A model generated the notes under the pieces. That model worked only from the letters and a program-made list of their open reading frames with translations. It did not search any database and was not told the origin of the DNA. Below are positions 52,912 through 62,379 of a DNA stretch of 64,000 nt, piece after piece. This stretch comes from Paraburkholderia youngii. Lineage in GTDB: Bacteria > Pseudomonadota > Gammaproteobacteria > Burkholderiales > Burkholderiaceae. The first letter of the stretch is position 1; every line of letters starts with the position of its first letter. A program made the translations under genes and the position numbers. The stretch covers positions 2,115,089 to 2,179,088 of the forward strand of contig NZ_JAALDK010000001.1 in assembly GCF_013366925.1 (NCBI RefSeq). The letters are read 5' to 3'.

Positions 52912-53985
52912 TCAGGCAATGCGTAATCCGCGCGCGGGCAAGATCTCCTGGGTAGTCACGAAACGATGCTGTTTGACCGCGTCGTGAAAGAGGCGGTAGT
53001 CGCTCTTCTCGAAGGCGGTCGTCCACTCCGGTCTGTCCCCGGTGTCGTCATCGCACAACAAACCGGTGGCCTGGTACTTCCACGAACCGTGTCCTTTCGC
53101 GATATAGCCGGGCACGGGTTCTTTCAAACCCGGAATACGGCCGGCATTCACCCATTCGCAAACGGTTCTCAGACGCAGGTTGTCGTCGGGTTCGCGGTTC
53201 GTATCGAGCAGTCGGGTCAGTGCGTCTTTGACGTCGTCCGGGATGCCGGGCTGGTTTTCGAAATCTTCGCGTCCGGCCAGATAAGCTCGCACGACACGAC
53301 AACTCATGTCCGCCGCCTGCACGAAATCCGGCAAATTGTGTCGTGAGATGAAGTGATTGCAGCCGTCGATGTAATGCCAGCGTGCCCACGGCTGGTCGGG
53401 ATAATGCAACGCGGCGCCGTGGCCGACCGGCAACGCGATCGTCAGAACGTCCGTCTCGACGCGCTCGATCAGATGCGCAACCGCCAGTTCCAGGCTCGCG
53501 AGCCAGCCTTTGCGCGTGCAATCCTGCGCTTCGAGAAGATGCACGCGATTCCACGGACTTTCGATGCCCGCGAATCCCTGGTGCGCCCAGGTATCGACAT
53601 ACGTATGAAGCGTCACGCCGAGCCGGTGCAACGCGGTCTCCGAATCGCGCTGCCGGATCGCGCGCCGCACGACTTCGCGCGCGACTTCACTGTCGGGCCG
53701 GCAAACCGCCTTTTCCTCGAGACTGTCACCCACCCCAGCCGGCAGAAAATGGAACGGCGCCCACACGAGCCGATTCTGGTCGTTCTCGGTATTGGCGTAA
53801 TCGAATAACTTGTGCGCGGTCGCGAATCGCTCGAATGTCTCGCCGCCTTTGAACCGCAGTATTCCGTTCGTCGTTGCGTCGTCGACGTATTGGCAGGCAT
53901 GCGCGACGGTTTGCGCATCGCCGGCCGTCATGCCGCCGACGCGCGCGGCAATGTAGACCACGCCGTAATGGAAGTCGATGTTCAT
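52912..53985 (-). CDS. DUF6765-type putative metal-dependent hydrolase
   Basis: A 357-residue soluble protein. Conserved-looking acidic and His residues are spread over the N-half: MNIDFHYGVVYIAARVGG (H6), QYVDDAT (D35-D36), WAPFHFLP (H79) and HTYVDTWAHQGF (H127, D131, H135). The H-x3-D-x3-H arrangement recalls zinc phospholipase C and S1/P1 nuclease folds, but this is inference. No signal peptide. The DUF6765 name is a family-level recognition with moderate certainty. Single gene. Confidence 0.72.
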   Translation of the reverse strand: MNIDFHYGVVYIAARVGGMTAGDAQTVAHACQYVDDATTNGILRFKGGETFERFATAHKLFDYANTENDQNRLVWAPFHFLPAGVGDSLEEKAVCRPDSEVAREVVRRAIRQRDSETALHRLGVTLHTYVDTWAHQGFAGIESPWNRVHLLEAQDCTRKGWLASLELAVAHLIERVETDVLTIALPVGHGAALHYPDQPWARWHYIDGCNHFISRHNLPDFVQAADMSCRVVRAYLAGREDFENQPGIPDDVKDALTRLLDTNREPDDNLRLRTVCEWVNAGRIPGLKEPVPGYIAKGHGSWKYQATGLLCDDDTGDRPEWTTAFEKSDYRLFHDAVKQHRFVTTQEILPARGLRIA

Positions 53986-54260
53986 GGCAGGCGCTCCTGG
54001 CGCGCATAATCACGGCCGGTCTGTGGCCGGCGATAGGGCGAGACGAATACAGGGATCTGCGCGTGAGTAGATAGTAGACGAACGAGCTGCACTCGCCTTG
54101 AAATAACATGCGTATTGGGCGTGTTCTTCCACGTTCGCGCCACGCTACTATTCGGGCTACTGAAGGAAAACGCCGGCCGCGCCAGCGAGATCCAACCCGC
54201 CGGCACAGCAAGCCGACGGGCAACGAGGCGGAAAGCGTAACCCGGCCCGACCGGCGCCGG

Positions 54261-54722
54261 TCAGGTCAAATGTGTAACGGAAAGACGATTGTTCCAGTGC
54301 TGGTTCAGATACTCGAGCGCGAACATCCGGTGACAATGATGTGGTAAATGTTCACTGCAAAGCAGGCAGCCCGATTCAAATAGCGCGATATCCAGATTGC
54401 TTTCCACACGGCGGCGCGCGATGAGGTCGAGATATTCCTCGCGAAAGTTCTCCCAGCTCAGTTGCTTGCCCTGGTAGCGTTTGAGCAATTCCGGCTCGGG
54501 AGCCAACTCCGGAATTTCCACGTACGCCGCATTGCACAACTGCTCGAGAAAGAAAGGCAGATCCTGCTTTTTCGCAAAACCCGCCAGCTGCGACGTGTTG
54601 TTGAGGCGAATGTCGAGCACCGTGCGCACTTGGGCCTCTTTCAACAAACCGAAGAACTTCTGGGCGCTCTTGCCGGTAAAACCAATGCTCGCCACCTGTA
54701 CGGTACCTTTGTCACGTTTCAT
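54261..54722 (-). CDS. DUF488 family protein
   Basis: A 153-residue DUF488 protein. It opens with VASIGFTGKSAQKFFGLLKEAQVRTVLDIRLNN and ends with an ESGCLLCSEHLPHHCHRMFALEYLNQ block holding the conserved Cys/His residues. DUF488 proteins are widespread and uncharacterised. It lies just past the FKBP terminator on the same strand, so it is probably transcribed separately. Confidence 0.88.
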   Translation of the reverse strand: MKRDKGTVQVASIGFTGKSAQKFFGLLKEAQVRTVLDIRLNNTSQLAGFAKKQDLPFFLEQLCNAAYVEIPELAPEPELLKRYQGKQLSWENFREEYLDLIARRRVESNLDIALFESGCLLCSEHLPHHCHRMFALEYLNQHWNNRLSVTHLT

Positions 54723-54755
54723 CGTGAATCCCCTTGGCGGGCCATTCGGCGCCCA

Positions 54756-54790
54756 TAAAAAAGCCTCGCTGCGATTGGCGCAGCGAGGCT
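54756..54790 (-). terminator. Rho-independent terminator of the FKBP gene
   Basis: Stem agcctcgctgcg / cgcagcgaggct with a T run on the minus strand, 36 bases past the FKBP stop. Confidence 0.88.
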
Positions 54791-54825
54791 CGGTGGCAGT
54801 GCATCTTTAGCGCCGCTCGCGCGCT

Positions 54826-55227
54826 TTACTTGACGATGTCGACCAGTTCGACTTCGAAGGTCAGATCGGTATTCGGCGGAATCGGGCCGACGCCGCGATC
54901 GCCATATGCGGTCGCCGCCGGGCACGTGAGTCGCGCCTTGCCGCCGACTTTCATCTTCTGCACGCCTTGCGTCCAGCACGGAATCACGCGATTGAGCGGG
55001 AACGTGGCCGGGCCGCCATGCTTGGCCGAGCTATCGAATTCGGTGCCGTTGGGCAGCGTGCCGCGGTAGTTGACTTTTACCACGTCGGTCGCGGACGGCT
55101 GCGGGCCCGTGCCTTGCGTCAGATGTTCGACGATGACGCCGGACGGCAGCTTCTCCGTGGTCGGCGCGGCAGCCATCGCGGTTGAGGACAGCACGGCTGC
55201 GGCCAGCAAAGCAACGAGTGATTTCAA
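54826..55227 (-). CDS. FKBP-type peptidyl-prolyl isomerase, exported
   Basis: A 133-residue isomerase. The signal peptide LKSLVALLAAAVLSSTAMA leads into one FKBP domain (VKVNYRGTLPNGTEFDSS, FPLNRVIPCWTQGVQKMKVGGKARLTCPAATAYGDRG, IPPNTDLTFEVELVDI). It catalyses proline isomerisation in the periplasm. A TTG at 55227 is chosen as start: it has ggag seven bases upstream and begins the signal peptide, whereas upstream in-frame codons give Arg-rich nonsense. Confidence 0.9.
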   Translation of the reverse strand: MKSLVALLAAAVLSSTAMAAAPTTEKLPSGVIVEHLTQGTGPQPSATDVVKVNYRGTLPNGTEFDSSAKHGGPATFPLNRVIPCWTQGVQKMKVGGKARLTCPAATAYGDRGVGPIPPNTDLTFEVELVDIVK

Positions 55228-55427
55228 AGCAAATCTCCAATGGGGTAGTCCGTTTGATTGTAACGGATCGGGTGTCGGCCGAGGCTCCCAAATACTGCCG
55301 GATGCCGCGGGTCGTTGCGCGCCTGTCACGAACTTCGCTGAACCGCCGCGCGAGCCCGCGGTCCACATGAACATCCGGCGCGAGTCGCCGGCACGCGAAT
55401 CCGCCGCACCCGTTGAGAGCGCTTCCG

Positions 55428-58070
55428 ATGACCGAGCCGGCCCCTTCCGACAACCCCGCTGACAACCCGACCGCCGCGCCAGCGCCCGCCGACGAGCGCG
55501 TTCGCGCGCCAAGGCCGCGCCGGATTCCGCGCAGCCGTGCCCAACAGGCGCGGCTCGATGCGCGCGAATCCGCTTTCGAGCCGCTGCCGTTCCCCTCGTA
55601 TTCACCCGACGACGCGCGCCGCCCGTTCGCGGACAAACTCGACGCATGGTTCGCCGCGCGCCGTTGGCAGCCGTTCGATTTTCAGCGCGAGGTTTGGCGC
55701 AACATCGCCGCTGGCGCGAGCGGCGTACTGCACGCAAGCACCGGGGCCGGCAAAACCTGGGCCGTGTGGTTCGGCGCGCTCGCCGCGTTCGCGAGTGCGG
55801 CGTCGACGCCGCGCAAGCACCCCGAACCGCTGACGGCGCTCTGGATTACACCAATGCGCGCGCTCGCGGCCGATACCGCGCGCGCGTTGCAAAGCTCCGC
55901 GGCCGAACTCGCGGTACCCTGGAGCGTCGGTCTGCGCACCGGCGATACGTCGGCCGCCGAACGCGAGCGCCAGAACCGACGCATGCCGTCCGCGCTCGTC
56001 ACGACGCCCGAAAGTCTGACGCTGATCCTGACGCGCGCCGATGCGCGCGAAGTACTGTCTCAGGTGCGGCTCGTGATCGTCGATGAATGGCACGAACTGC
56101 TCGGCAACAAACGCGGCACACAGACGCAACTCGCGCTCGCGCGTCTCACGCATTGGCGGCCCGGCTTGCAGGTATGGGGGCTGTCGGCGACGCTGGGCAA
56201 TCTGTCGTTCGCGACCGAGGTCCTGCTCGCGCCGGTCGCGACGCCGCGCGTCAGTGTGCACGGCGCGCTGCCGAAGGCACTGATCGTCGACACGATCATT
56301 CCCGACACGATCGAGCGCTTTCCGTGGGGCGGTCACATGGGTATGCGTCAGGTCGATGCGGTCGCGCGGGCGATCGACGAAGCGCGCACGTCGCTCGTAT
56401 TCACGAACACGCGCTCGCAATGCGAGGTGTGGTATCAGGCGCTGCTCGACGCGCGCCCCGAATGGGCCGGCGTGATCGCGCTGCATCACGGCTCGCTCGA
56501 TCAACACGTACGCGAGTGGGTCGAACACGGATTGAAGGACGGCTTGCTAAAGGCCGTGGTGTGTACGTCGAGTCTCGATCTCGGCGTCGATTTTCTGCCG
56601 GTGGAGCGCGTGTTCCAGATCGGCTCGCCAAAAGGCGTCGCGCGTTTGATGCAGCGCGCGGGCCGCTCGGGACACGCACCCGGTTTGCCGTCGCGGGTGA
56701 CGATCGTGCCGACGCATGCGCTCGAATTGATAGAAGCGGCGGCCGCGCGTGAAGCCGTCGACAAACGGCAGATCGAAAGCCGCGATACGCCGCAAAAGCC
56801 GTTCGACGTGCTGGTGCAACATCTCGTCACCGTCGCGATCGGCGGTGGTTTCGACGCGCGCGAGTTGTACGATGAACTTCTGCATACCTATGCATATCGC
56901 GATCTGACGCAGCAGGAGTTCGACTGGGCTCTGGGTTTCGTCGAAGGCGGCGGCGCGACGCTGCGCGCGTATCCCGACTACCATCGCGTCGCGCGCGATA
57001 GCGACGGTCTGTACCGCGTGCCGCGCGACGATCTCGCGCGCCGGCATCGCAACAACATCGGCACGATCGTCGCGAACGGGACGTTGAACGTGGCGTATCT
57101 ATCGGGCGGTCGCATTGGCGCAATCGAGGAATCGTTCATCTCACGGCTCAGACCCGGCGATGTATTCACGTTCGGCGGCCGCGCGCTGGAATTGATCCGC
57201 GTGCAGGATATGACGGCGTGGGTGCGGCGTGCGAGCTCATCGCGTGGCGCAATGCCGCAATGGGCCGGCAGCCGCATGCCGCTATCGTCCGAGCTCGCCG
57301 ACGCGACACTGACGATGCTCGCGCGCGCCGCCGACGGCATCTACGACGAGCCGGAAATGCGCGCGGTACGGCCGCTGCTCGAATTGCAGCAGAAGTGGTC
57401 GGCGTTGCCCGAGCCGGGTGTGCTGGTCGTCGAACTGCTGAAATCGCGCGAGGGTTACCACTTCTTCTGCTATCCGTTCGCCGGGCGCACCGCGCATATC
57501 GGGCTTGGCGCTTTGCTCGCGTGGCGGGTCGCGCGCGACGAGCCCGGCACGTTTTCCATTTCGATGAACGACTACGGTTTCGAATTGCTGTGCGCGCAGG
57601 CGTTCGATTGGGACACGCACTTGCGCAATGGCCTGCTTTCACCTGACGAACTCGATCACGACATTCTTGCAAGCCTCAATTCGTCCGAACTCTCTTTGCG
57701 ACGTTTTCGTGAGATTGCGCGGGTGTCGGGCCTCGTGTTTCAGGCGCATCCTGGACAGCAGAAAAGCGCGCGGCAATTACAGGCCTCGAGCGGGCTTTTC
57801 TACGAGATCTTTCGTCAACACGATCGCGGCAATCTGCTGCTGGGCCAGGCCGATACCGAAGTACTGCTGCAGGAACTCGACGTGCGGCGCATCCGTATCG
57901 CGCTCGAACGAATGAACGCGAGCCGCGTCGTGCTCACGCGGCCCAGCAAGCCGACGCCGTTCGCGTTTCCGTTGATCGTCGGACGCCTGCGCGAAAAAGT
58001 CAGCACCGAGAAGCTCGCCGATCGCGTCGAGCGAATGCTGGCCGAACTCGAAAAGGCGGCGCAACGATGA
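55428..58070 (+). CDS. Ligase-associated DEXH-box DNA helicase (Lhr-like)
   Basis: An 880-residue superfamily 2 helicase. Motif I is STGAGKT (104-110), motif II D219-E-W-H222 ([11 protein letters not shown]), followed by [24 protein letters not shown] and, in the second RecA domain, [13 protein letters not shown] and [12 protein letters not shown] long Lhr-type C-terminal region follows. This subfamily is usually encoded with an ATP-dependent DNA ligase, an exonuclease-like MBL protein and PdeM, in DNA repair. Here only PdeM is next (ATGA overlap). The N-terminal ~40 residues are a disordered Pro/Arg-rich extension. Confidence 0.93.
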   Translation: MTEPAPSDNPADNPTAAPAPADERVRAPRPRRIPRSRAQQARLDARESAFEPLPFPSYSPDDARRPFADKLDAWFAARRWQPFDFQREVWRNIAAGASGVLHASTGAGKTWAVWFGALAAFASAASTPRKHPEPLTALWITPMRALAADTARALQSSAAELAVPWSVGLRTGDTSAAERERQNRRMPSALVTTPESLTLILTRADAREVLSQVRLVIVDEWHELLGNKRGTQTQLALARLTHWRPGLQVWGLSATLGNLSFATEVLLAPVATPRVSVHGALPKALIVDTIIPDTIERFPWGGHMGMRQVDAVARAIDEARTSLVFTNTRSQCEVWYQALLDARPEWAGVIALHHGSLDQHVREWVEHGLKDGLLKAVVCTSSLDLGVDFLPVERVFQIGSPKGVARLMQRAGRSGHAPGLPSRVTIVPTHALELIEAAAAREAVDKRQIESRDTPQKPFDVLVQHLVTVAIGGGFDARELYDELLHTYAYRDLTQQEFDWALGFVEGGGATLRAYPDYHRVARDSDGLYRVPRDDLARRHRNNIGTIVANGTLNVAYLSGGRIGAIEESFISRLRPGDVFTFGGRALELIRVQDMTAWVRRASSSRGAMPQWAGSRMPLSSELADATLTMLARAADGIYDEPEMRAVRPLLELQQKWSALPEPGVLVVELLKSREGYHFFCYPFAGRTAHIGLGALLAWRVARDEPGTFSISMNDYGFELLCAQAFDWDTHLRNGLLSPDELDHDILASLNSSELSLRRFREIARVSGLVFQAHPGQQKSARQLQASSGLFYEIFRQHDRGNLLLGQADTEVLLQELDVRRIRIALERMNASRVVLTRPSKPTPFAFPLIVGRLREKVSTEKLADRVERMLAELEKAAQR

Positions 58071-58729
58071 CGGCGAACTCTCTTGCGATCGACGTCGGCG
58101 GACAGCCTCTCGTGCTATCGAGTTTGCGCGCGTGTTTCGATCCGGTGCTGCGCGCGCTTTTTATCGCCGATGCGCATTTCGGCAAGGATGCGGTGTTTCG
58201 CGCGCGTGGCATTCCGGTGCCGACGGGTTCGACCGTGGAGAATCTGCTGCGAATCGATCGTCTGATCACCGAGTTCGAGCCGGCGATGCTGGTGTTTCTC
58301 GGCGATCTGCTGCATGCGCGCGAGTCGCTGTCGACGCCCACACTCGATGCGTTGCATGTGTGGCGCGCGCGGCATGCGTCGATGCGCGTGGTGCTAGTCG
58401 AAGGCAATCACGATCGGCATGCCGGTGCGTTGCCGCCTTCGTTGGATGTCGAGTCTGTGCGCGAGCCGTGGCATTTCGGGGCGTGGGCGCTGTGTCATCA
58501 CCCGCATGCGGTCGATCACGCGTATGTGCTCGCGGGGCATGTGCATCCGGTCTATCGGATCGCGACGCGGACCGATTCAGTGCGCGTGCCGTGCTTTCGC
58601 TTCGGGATCGATCGGGGGGTGCTGCCGGCGTTCGGGAGTTTTACTGGAGGCGCGCGTGAGACGGGGCGCGTTTTGGGGGAGCGGGTTTTTCTGGTCGTGC
58701 AGGAGAGGGTGATTGAGTTGAGCGGTTGA
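58067..58729 (+). CDS. pdeM: Ligase-associated DNA damage response endonuclease PdeM
   Basis: A 220-residue calcineurin-like metallophosphoesterase. The metal-binding set is clear: D35 and H37 (IADAHFGK), D80 (FLGDLLHAR), N114-H115 (EGNHDRH) and H158-x-H160 (AGHVHP). PdeM is the nuclease partner of the Lhr-like helicase in ligase-associated repair operons. The start overlaps the helicase stop. A strong terminator lies directly at the end of the gene. Confidence 0.93.
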   Translation: MTANSLAIDVGGQPLVLSSLRACFDPVLRALFIADAHFGKDAVFRARGIPVPTGSTVENLLRIDRLITEFEPAMLVFLGDLLHARESLSTPTLDALHVWRARHASMRVVLVEGNHDRHAGALPPSLDVESVREPWHFGAWALCHHPHAVDHAYVLAGHVHPVYRIATRTDSVRVPCFRFGIDRGVLPAFGSFTGGARETGRVLGERVFLVVQERVIELSG

Positions 58730-58756
58730 GCGGACGGCGGGGGCCGTCCGCTTTGT
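58729..58756 (+). terminator. Terminator after pdeM
   Basis: Stem agcggacggc / gccgtccgct with a short G loop followed by ttgtt. It ends the helicase-pdeM transcript. Confidence 0.8.
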
Positions 58757-58863
58757 TGCCTGATTGCGTTTTTGTTTGCGGGTTGGCTTGCTGATTCGCT
58801 AGCCTGGTTTTTTGCTGGCTTTTTCGCTGCAAATTCCCCGCGGTGCTCGAGCGCGGTCGGTGT

Positions 58864-58887
58864 GGAGGCCGGGCGGCGCCGGCCTCC
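58864..58887 (-). terminator. Hairpin downstream of the Gly/His-rich gene
   Basis: Nine-bp stem ggaggccgg / ccggcctcc about 50 bases past the repeat gene's stop. There is no good T tract, so it could be a processing or mRNA-stabilising hairpin rather than a true terminator. Confidence 0.4.
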
Positions 58888-58933
58888 CTTCCTGGAGAGA
58901 GCCCCGCAGGGTTCGCGGGACCCTTGCCACTGC

Positions 58934-61374
58934 CTAATGGTTGCTGCCGCCGTGGCCGCCACTGCCGGAGCCACCGCCGCCGTAGCCGCCATGGCCTCCG
59001 TGCCCACCGTTACCGAAGCCTCCGTTGCCGAAGCCGCCACCGTTGCCGCCGTTGCCTTGGCCGCCGCCGTTGCCACCGTTACCGCCGTCGCCGCCATGGC
59101 CACCGTGACCTCCGTTGCCGGAACCACCGCTGCCTTGGCCACCACCGTTGCCGCCGTTTCCGCCCTGGCCGCCGCCGTTGCCACCGCCACCACCGTTGCC
59201 TCCATGGCCACCGTGTCCGGAACCGCCGCCGCCCTGGCCGCCGCCTTCGCCGCCCTTGCCGCCGCCTTCGCCGCCCTGGCCGCCGCCTTCGCCGCCATGG
59301 CCACCGTGTCCGGAGCCTCCGTTGCCCTGGCCGCCACCGCCTTCACCGCCATGGCCACCGTTGCCCGAGCCGCCGTTACCCTGGCCGCCGCCTTCACCTC
59401 CATGGCCGCCGTGTCCAGAACCGCCGTTGCCCTGGCCACCGCCTTCACCGCCATGACCACCGTTGCCCGAGCCGCCGTTGCCTTGGCCACCACTGCCTTC
59501 ACCACCATGGCCACCGTGTCCGGAACCACCGCCGCCCTGGCCGCCACCGCCTTCACCACCATGGCCACCGTGTCCCGAACCGCCGTTGCCCTGGCCGCCA
59601 CTGCCTTCACCGCCATGGCCACCGTGTCCGGAACCGCCGTTGCCTTGGCCGCCACCTTCACCGCCACGGCCACCGTTGGCAGAACCGCCCTTGCCTTCGC
59701 CACCGCTGCTACCGTGGCCGCTGTCACCATGACCGCTGCCGCCGTGGCCGCCGTCGCCGTGACCGCCCTCGCCATGGCCGCCGTCACCATGGCCGCCGTC
59801 ACCGTGGCCGCTTTCGCCGTGACCGCCCTCGCCGTGACCGCCCTCGCCGTGACCACCTTCGCCGTGACCACCTTCGCCGTGACCACCCTCGCCATGGCCA
59901 CCCTCGCCATGGCCGCCGTCACCGTGACCGCTTTCGCCATGACCGCCCTCGCCGTGGCCGCCGTCACCGTGACCATGACCGGCATCTCCATCACCACCGT
60001 GGCCGTGACCATGACCGCCATCGCCGTCACCCTCGCCACCGAGACCATGTCCATGACCACCGTCGCCATCACCATCACCGCCATGGCCGTGGCCATGACC
60101 GCCATCGCCGTCACCCTCGCCGCCGTGGCCGTGACCATGACCGCCATCACCGTCACCCTCGCCACCGTGGCCGTGGCCATGACCGCCATCACCGTCACCT
60201 TCGCCGCCATGGCCATGACCATGACCGCCATCACCGTCACCCTCGCCACCGTGACCATGTCCATGACCGCCATCACCGTCACCCTCGCCACCGTGGCCGT
60301 GGCCATGACCGCCATCGCCGTCACCCTCGCCGCCGTGGCCGTGACCATGACCGCCATCACCGTCACCCTCGCCACCGTGGCCGTGGCCATGCCCGCCATC
60401 ACCGTCACCTTCGCCGCCATGGCCATGACCATGACCGCCATCACCGTCACCCTCGCCACCGTGACCATGTCCATGACCACCGTCGCCGTCACCCTCGCCA
60501 CCGTGGCCGTGGCCATGACCGCCATCACCGTCACCATCGCCACCGTGGCCGTGGCCATGACCGCCATCGCCGTCACCCTCGCCGCCGTGGCCATGACCAT
60601 GACCGCCATCGCCGTCACCCTCGCCACCGTGGCCGTGGCCATGACCATGACCGCCATCACCGTCACCATCGCCACCGTGGCCGTGGCCATGACCGCCATC
60701 GCCGTCACCATCGCCGCCGTGGCCATGACCATGACCGCCGTCACCATCACCATCGCCACCGTGGCCATGTCCATGACCGCCGTCGCCATCACCATCACCA
60801 CCATGGCCATGGCCATGGCCATGACCATGCCCATGCCCATGCCCCCCACCACCGTCCCCACCATCCCCGCCGTTATCGCCGCCACCGTTGTTGCCGCCAT
60901 CGCCGCCCGTGCCGCCATTCCCCGAGCCATCGCCACCGCTTCCAGCGCCGCCGTTACCGTTGCCGCCGGAACCGCCGTTACCATTGTTGCCGCCGGTATT
61001 TCCCGAGCCCACCCGCCGGTGCCGGAATTAGCCGAACTATTTCCGCCACTGCTGCCCGCGCCCGGCGACGACGTCCCGCTGCCCGGCGACGAGCCGGTGG
61101 ACGACGTCGGACCGAGCCCCGCCGCCGCGATGCCGAGGGCACCCGCCCCGAGTTGCCCGAATCCCCCCGAGGTGCAGCCCGGCCCGCCGCCCGACGGACA
61201 TCCGCCGTACACGCTCGCCTCGGCGAGCACCATCACTCCAGGATTGGTTGCTGGCGCGGCGGTGCTCCCCGAATTCGTCTGCGCACCCGCCATCGCCGCA
61301 TAAAGACTGACCGCGACCGCCAAAGCCGCCCGCCGCGTGCCAAGTATCCACGCGTCCCCGTTTTGCTTTTTCAT
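58934..61374 (-). CDS. Secreted Gly/His/Asp-rich repeat protein, interrupted by a frameshift
   Basis: The ATG at 61374 has an aggagg site and encodes a signal peptide (ALAVAVSLYAAMAGA) and about 100 Gly/Ser-rich residues ending SANSGTGG. Near 61010-61020 the Gly-rich sequence continues one frame off (open 61012-58934, 692 residues). It carries about nineteen H-G-H-G-H-G-G-(E/D)-G-D-G-D-G-G repeats, then G-G-H-G-E repeats, then G-Q-G-N-G-G-S-G-H units. DNA differences between repeats fall on third codon positions only in this shifted frame (GGC/GGT, CAC/CAT, GAC/GAT), so it is the real coding frame. A missing base in ggcgggtgggc, or programmed frameshifting, joins the parts. Function unknown; metal binding is possible. 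Confidence 0.66.
60010..60830 (-). repeat. Tandem 42-bp coding repeat (about 19 copies)
   Basis: Each unit encodes fourteen residues built of H-G-H-G-H-G-G and (E/D)-G-D-G-D-G-G. Units vary mostly by synonymous C/T changes and by Glu/Asp exchange at one position. It is a coding minisatellite prone to copy-number change. There are no unique spacers, so it is not a CRISPR array. Confidence 0.85.
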
Positions 61375-62379
61375 TTCATCCTCCTAATTATTTCCCCTGA
61401 GCGACCGGTCCAATTTACGAGTGAATCTCCGCTCGTGAAAAAAAACGAAAGTCAAAGCCTTTGCGCAGCTTCGCCTTATGCGAATTAAAATGCGCTCGCA
61501 CTAAATACTTCTCTCACGGAAAATCCCCGGTCCGATTTGGCGTGCTTCGAGAGAATGGGCTGGCCGTGCGCGCACATGATCGTGAGAGCCGCACAGCGAG
61601 GCTTGATGGACGTTGAAGTTATTCGCAGTGCAATCGCGCGACCGTGCGCTAGACCACGCAATGCGATATTGCCGATGCGGCGTGCCAGGCAGGGGAAAAC
61701 GACGATGCGTCCGCCAAATCCGCTAATCCAGATTCTTCATACGGGAAGTTAAAACTATCACGCTCGATGCAATTTGAGCGACATAAAGAAAATTAACATT
61801 TGGTTTTATCGGATGAATTCAGATCATTTACACATCATCCGTTTTATTCATGTGGCCATTCGCACATAAACAAGAAAATTGGAAAAGCCGAATGAGAGAA
61901 ATCCAATAGACAACACCATGAAAATCACCGAAATGCGCGCGCGAAACATTACGCGTCGTTGCATAACGCCTGTGCGTCGCAAAGAGCGATGTCGCGATGT
62001 GCGCTGCCGCGCACAGTCGCCGAACGTGCGGCTCAGCCGTACGCGATCGCGACCCACTCCATCGGCAAAGTGTCGCGGCACAACCACCAGCGCGTCAGAT
62101 AACCAACACATCGGCACGCACGCTTTTTCCGGAGCATTCCCACCATCTTCCGCGCCACCGTCGCGTATCGTCGTTGCGCTGCCCGCAAACGCCCGTCCCC
62201 GCGAGCTACTGCGCGGGATCGCCCCCATACGCGGGTAAACCTTTGTTTGACTTCGTCGCGCCGCCCCGTTTACTGCACGCAGCCGAACCTCTCAATCCGC
62301 TTTCATTCACCGCCCGCATTTTGTTTGGTCTGCTGAGCAGTGTTCTGCGAGCGCCCTCCCCTCTCCGACGAGGTACAAC
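61375..62379. other. Largest gene-free stretch (about 1 kb)
   Basis: It lies between the Gly/His-rich gene and the FAD oxidoreductase. AT-rich blocks at about 61440-61510 and 61740-61870 stand out. On the minus strand a 33-38-codon frame ending at 61848 encodes one membrane helix (ISVIFMVLSIGFLSFGFSNFLVYV) and could be a small membrane protein, but its ribosome-binding site is weak. No other gene is supported. Confidence 0.4.

Noticed and set aside
60010..60830. Possible CRISPR array from regularly spaced repeats
   Set aside because: The units are contiguous coding repeats with no unique spacers, and no cas genes are near.
58552..61012. Continuation of the signal-peptide frame through the repeat region (Met/Ala/Thr/Val-rich)
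   Set aside because: Repeat-to-repeat differences are non-synonymous in this frame but synonymous in the Gly/His frame, and it runs into pdeM.
58772..61303. Long plus-strand open frames (Ala/Thr-rich, Arg/His-rich, Pro-rich) opposite the Gly/His-rich gene
   Set aside because: They are by-products of the GC-rich 42-bp repeats on the opposite strand, with no start signal or domain.
61848..61964. Small membrane-helix frame of 33-38 codons on the minus strand
   Set aside because: Plausible hydrophobic helix but weak translation signals and no context; not supported enough to call.
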